Assembly: GCA_042089915.1 (NCBI GenBank)
Contig: JBELJZ010000013.1
Span: 3,712 to 67,711 of the forward strand
Reading direction: 5' to 3'
DNA: 64,000 bases
Source: UBA8752 sp002172485
GTDB taxonomy: Bacteria > Bacteroidota > Bacteroidia > Flavobacteriales_D > Sanyastnellaceae
Shown here: piece by piece, positions 61,569 to 64,000 of the stretch
How positions within the stretch are numbered: the stretch's first letter is position 1
How the letters are laid out: every line of letters begins with the position of its first letter
Made by a program: the position numbers and the translations under genes
The notes under the pieces: model-generated
Databases searched by the model: none
What the model was told of the DNA's origin: nothing
What the model saw: the letters and a program-made list of their open reading frames with translations, nothing else

Positions 61569-61623
61569 TTCATGGCAGTTGTCCTACAAACCTTCTCTCC
61601 GTTTTTGACGTAATTCAAACGGA

Positions 61624-62055
61624 ATGCCTTCGCCTCCTGAATTCTGGATTGTCGACGACAACGAGATTGACCGTGTGGTCAATGGCCGCCTGATTGAGGC
61701 TGCCCTCGGCGGTGTTGTGCGCAAATTCAAGGACGGACCCGGCTTTCTGGAGGCCTTGATGGCCGTGTCTGGCGCGGAGGAAAACGACGTGGAGCCCGGA
61801 TCTGCCATGGCGGAAGGCCGTATGGTGGTGCTGCTCGACATCCTGATGCCGGGCATGGACGGGTTCAGTGTCCTCGAACGCATGGAGTCATTGCCGACCT
61901 CGGCACTCGCCGGCATGACGGTGTTCATGCTGAGTGCCACGCTCGACCGCAACGACCTCGAGCGGGCGGAAGGCCACCCTGTGGTGGAGGCCCTGCTGCC
62001 CAAACCGCTCGATGTCCACCAGCTCCGTGACTGGGTGGACCAGGTTTCCCGCTGA
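61624..62055 (+). CDS. single-domain response regulator
   Basis: A 143-residue receiver domain and nothing else: acidic pair WIVDDNE, phosphoacceptor Asp72 in VVLLDILMPGMDG, Ser/Thr in MLSAT and Lys in LPKPLD. An insertion between beta 2 and beta 3 (about residues 48-66) makes it longer than CheY. It lies 55 bases after the first regulator. Such stand-alone receivers pass phosphate on or act by protein contact. Its TGA is half of a TGATCA shared with the M42 peptidase stop. Confidence 0.88.
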   Translation: MPSPPEFWIVDDNEIDRVVNGRLIEAALGGVVRKFKDGPGFLEALMAVSGAEENDVEPGSAMAEGRMVVLLDILMPGMDGFSVLERMESLPTSALAGMTVFMLSATLDRNDLERAEGHPVVEALLPKPLDVHQLRDWVDQVSR

Positions 62056-63141
62056 TCAGAGGTACTTGAAGTCTTCGCCGACTTCGATGTTCTGCAGTGT
62101 CTCGTAGATGAGGCGGATGCAGTCCTCGACGTCCTGCTTGTGCACCATCTCGACGGTGGTGTGCATGTAGCGCAGCGGCAGGGAGATCAGCGCGCTGGCG
62201 ACCCCCATGTTGGAGTAGGCGAATGCGTCGGTGTCGGTGCCGGTGAAGCGGCTGGCGGCCATGCGTTGTAGCGGGATCTTTTTGTCCTCGGCGGTGTCGA
62301 TGATGCGCTGAAGAAGGTTGTTCTGGACGGCGGGTCCGTAGGTGACGCCCGGCCCCTTGCCGGCGGCCACGTCGCCTTGCTCGATCTTGTTCATCATCGG
62401 CGTCTGCGTGCAGTGGGTCACATCGGTGACGATGGCCACGTCCGGTTGGATGCGCTCGGCGATCATCTGGGCACCGCGCAGGCCGATCTCCTCCTGCACG
62501 CTGTTGGTGATGTATAGGCCGAAGGGCAGCTTGACCTTGTTTTCGTGCAACATCCGCGCGACCTCGGCGATCATGAAACCACCGGCGCGGTTGTCGAGCG
62601 CGCGGCCGACGTACCACTGCTTGTTGAGCAGCATGTACTCGTCCTCATAGGTCACGACGCAGCCGACATGGATGCCCATGGCTTCGACCTCGGCCTTGTC
62701 CTTGGCGCCGACGTCGAGGAAGATGTTCTTGAGGGTCGGGGGCGCCTCCTTGCCCGCAGTGCGGGTGTGGATGGCCGGCCAGCCGAAGAGGGCCTTCACT
62801 GGGCCGTTCTTGGTGTGGATGTCCACCCGCTTGGACGGGGCGATTTGGTGGTCGCTGCCACCATTGCGGCGCAGGTAGATGAAGCCGTCGTTGGTGATGT
62901 AGTGGACGAACCAGCTGATCTCATCAGCGTGGGCCTCGATGACCACCTTGTACTTCGCCTCCGGGTTGATCACGCCCACCACGGTGCCGTAGGTGTCGAC
63001 GATGTGCTCGTCGATGTACGGCGTGATGTAGTCGAGCCAGAGCTTTTGACCACCGCTTTCGAAACCGGTGGGGGATGGGTTGTTGAGGTAAGCCTCCAGG
63101 AATTTCTCCGAGGCGCGGTTGATGATCTTCTTCTTGGCCAT
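62056..63141 (-). CDS. M42 family metallo-aminopeptidase
   Basis: A 361-residue cytoplasmic peptidase of the M42 (glutamyl aminopeptidase/TET) family, which removes N-terminal residues from peptides in large hollow complexes. Zinc ligands and catalytic residues are visible: His71 and Asp73 in AHADEI, the bridging Asp in DNRAGG, the Glu pair in QEEIGLRGA, Asp in VTDVTH and His in MHTTVEM. Length and order match the family. Specificity (Glu, Leu or Lys) is not readable. Confidence 0.93.
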   Translation of the reverse strand: MAKKKIINRASEKFLEAYLNNPSPTGFESGGQKLWLDYITPYIDEHIVDTYGTVVGVINPEAKYKVVIEAHADEISWFVHYITNDGFIYLRRNGGSDHQIAPSKRVDIHTKNGPVKALFGWPAIHTRTAGKEAPPTLKNIFLDVGAKDKAEVEAMGIHVGCVVTYEDEYMLLNKQWYVGRALDNRAGGFMIAEVARMLHENKVKLPFGLYITNSVQEEIGLRGAQMIAERIQPDVAIVTDVTHCTQTPMMNKIEQGDVAAGKGPGVTYGPAVQNNLLQRIIDTAEDKKIPLQRMAASRFTGTDTDAFAYSNMGVASALISLPLRYMHTTVEMVHKQDVEDCIRLIYETLQNIEVGEDFKYL

Positions 63142-63163
63142 AGCGGAGATGAAATTAGTTGGA

Positions 63164-63188
63164 CTTCACCCGATGATGCCGGGTGAAG
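63164..63188 (-). repeat. inverted repeat (hairpin) between M42 peptidase and membrane protein gene
   Basis: CTTCACCCG / CGGGTGAAG form a perfect nine-base stem with a seven-base loop. On the minus strand no T-run follows (GTCCAACTAATTT), so it is a weak terminator at best; it lies 23 bases before the peptidase ATG and may be a leader hairpin or operator. Confidence 0.5.
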
Positions 63189-63209
63189 GGAATCAAAGTG
63201 CGCCTTTTT

Positions 63210-64000
63210 TCACTTGGGTTGTGTACCTCCTTTCGGCTCGGTGAACAGGTAGACCAGCACGTGCGTCTTCTTCTTGCTGTTGAGTTCGGAAGGGCCCGTG
63301 TAGACGTAGGTGACATCGAGTTCGGGGTGTTCTGCCTTGAAGGTGTTGACGGTCGTCTCGAGGACCCGTTTGTCGGCGAGAAAGGGGAGGTCAAACTTGT
63401 AGATGCCGTCCACCACTTCCTGTCCGGATGCGGCTTGACTTCCATTCTCCCAAGTCTGTTTCGAGAAGTCCCAGAGTCCGACGGCGACCATCCCGGTTAG
63501 CAGGGTGCCGAGCACGAGGGCGCGTTGGCTTTCACCGCTCACTTTGGGGAGCGGCTCGTCGGACAGTTCCACGAACCGGAAGACGATCCAGGAGGCCAGC
63601 AGCACCAGCCAGAAGAGGCCATGCTCGAGCAGTTGGAACCGATCGCCGAACACCTGGTCTGCGATGGAGAACAGGCTGAACAGCACCATGGAGGTGGCGA
63701 TGGCGCGGAAGAACCACGTTTGGGTCTGCGCTGGCTGGCCGCGCAGGTGACATCCCAGGGCCAGCAGATACAGGACGAAGTGGGCGGCTTCCAAGGTGGA
63801 CACTCCGGCCAATGCCACCGTAGCGTAGAGGGGGTCCTTGAGGCCGAGGGACGCGAAGAATTTAATGAACAGGGCAAAGAAGTCCTTGCCGACCCAAAGG
63901 TGTTGGACGTCGGGCAGGATTTTGTCGACGACGCTCAGTCCCCAGAAGAGTGTCCAGAAGCCGAGGAATGCGAGCAGCAGGACCACGAGGGAGGGCAGGC
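63210..64000 (-). CDS. polytopic membrane protein (5' end beyond window edge)
   Basis: At least 263 codons; the reading frame is open at the right edge, so the true start lies outside the window. About five hydrophobic helices (LVVLLLAFLGFWTLFWGLSV, FALFIKFFASLG, AHFVLYLLALGCHL, MVLFSLFSIADQVF, HGLFWLVLLASWIVF, then VLGTLLTGMVAVGLW) precede a soluble C-terminal part with KFDLPFLADKRVLETTVNTF and VTYVYTGPSELNSKKKTHVL. I do not recognise the family. Confidence 0.7.
   Translation of the reverse strand, partial: LPSLVVLLLAFLGFWTLFWGLSVVDKILPDVQHLWVGKDFFALFIKFFASLGLKDPLYATVALAGVSTLEAAHFVLYLLALGCHLRGQPAQTQTWFFRAIATSMVLFSLFSIADQVFGDRFQLLEHGLFWLVLLASWIVFRFVELSDEPLPKVSGESQRALVLGTLLTGMVAVGLWDFSKQTWENGSQAASGQEVVDGIYKFDLPFLADKRVLETTVNTFKAEHPELDVTYVYTGPSELNSKKKTHVLVYLFTEPKGGTQPK

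Noticed and set aside
63164..63188. rho-independent terminator after the right-end membrane protein
   Set aside because: The stem is perfect but no T-run follows on the minus strand, so it is listed only as an inverted repeat.

Overview
The window is GC-rich chromosomal DNA from a gliding-type member of the Bacteroidota, probably a flavobacterial relative. The evidence is the gliding/type IX secretion genes gldA, gldB, gldC and gldKLMN with a PorP/SprF protein, a cargo protein with a type IX C-terminal sorting domain, SusC-class TonB receptors, lineage-typical small families (DUF4834, DUF4924), a bacterial GGGP synthase, and TAnnTTTG-type -7 boxes in place of E. coli-like promoters. Genes are tightly packed. 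I see no rRNA, tRNA, CRISPR array, insertion sequence or prophage, and no gene-free stretch longer than about 300 bases. The longest gap, 451-743, holds the mraZ control region.

Layout. 1-5.4 kb: mraZ (start of the division/cell-wall cluster, leaving the window to the left), an alpha/beta hydrolase with engB, gldC-gldB, a beta-barrel protein and nadE. 5.4-11.3 kb (minus): a large secreted Asp-box repeat protein, a MazG-like pyrophosphohydrolase, dtd, an HEXXH membrane protein and a DUF389 protein. 11.4-17.5 kb (plus): purL, a PASTA protein, a type IX cargo protein and an RluD-type pseudouridine synthase. 17.5-29.3 kb (minus): an ABC-F ATPase, then gldN-gldM-gldL-gldK and porP/sprF (motor and core of gliding and type IX secretion), an arginase-fold protein with damaged metal sites, and topA. 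29.5-36.4 kb (plus): miaB, a sigma-54 activator, lptE-like, a TPR protein, secG, then groES-groEL. 36.5-43.2 kb: gldA, rsgA, cysQ, a TPP riboswitch controlling a TonB-dependent receptor, GGGP synthase and a second hydrolase. 43.3-49 kb: carB lacking its allosteric domain, a DUF4834 protein and a YfhO-like membrane protein. 48.9-56.9 kb: a GNAT/FemAB-like protein, a TonB-type barrel receptor, a vSGLT-like sodium/sugar symporter, a DUF1853 protein and small lineage families. 57-62.1 kb: a compact five-gene signalling operon. The right end has an M42 aminopeptidase and a truncated membrane protein.

The most interesting unit is 57.0-62.1 kb. An E1/ThiF-like adenylating enzyme, a protein whose motif order recalls LuxI/FeeM N-acyltransferases, a 7TM histidine kinase and two response regulators are joined by overlaps of 32, 4 and 4 bases. 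It could make and sense an acylated or adenylation-dependent signal. That function is inference and is set out as such below. Other points worth checking are the TPP-controlled receptor, four phased MraZ boxes, -7 boxes only 4-6 bases before several start codons (predicting almost leaderless mRNAs), the degenerate arginase-like protein, and TGNCA-type palindromes ahead of groES and miaB.
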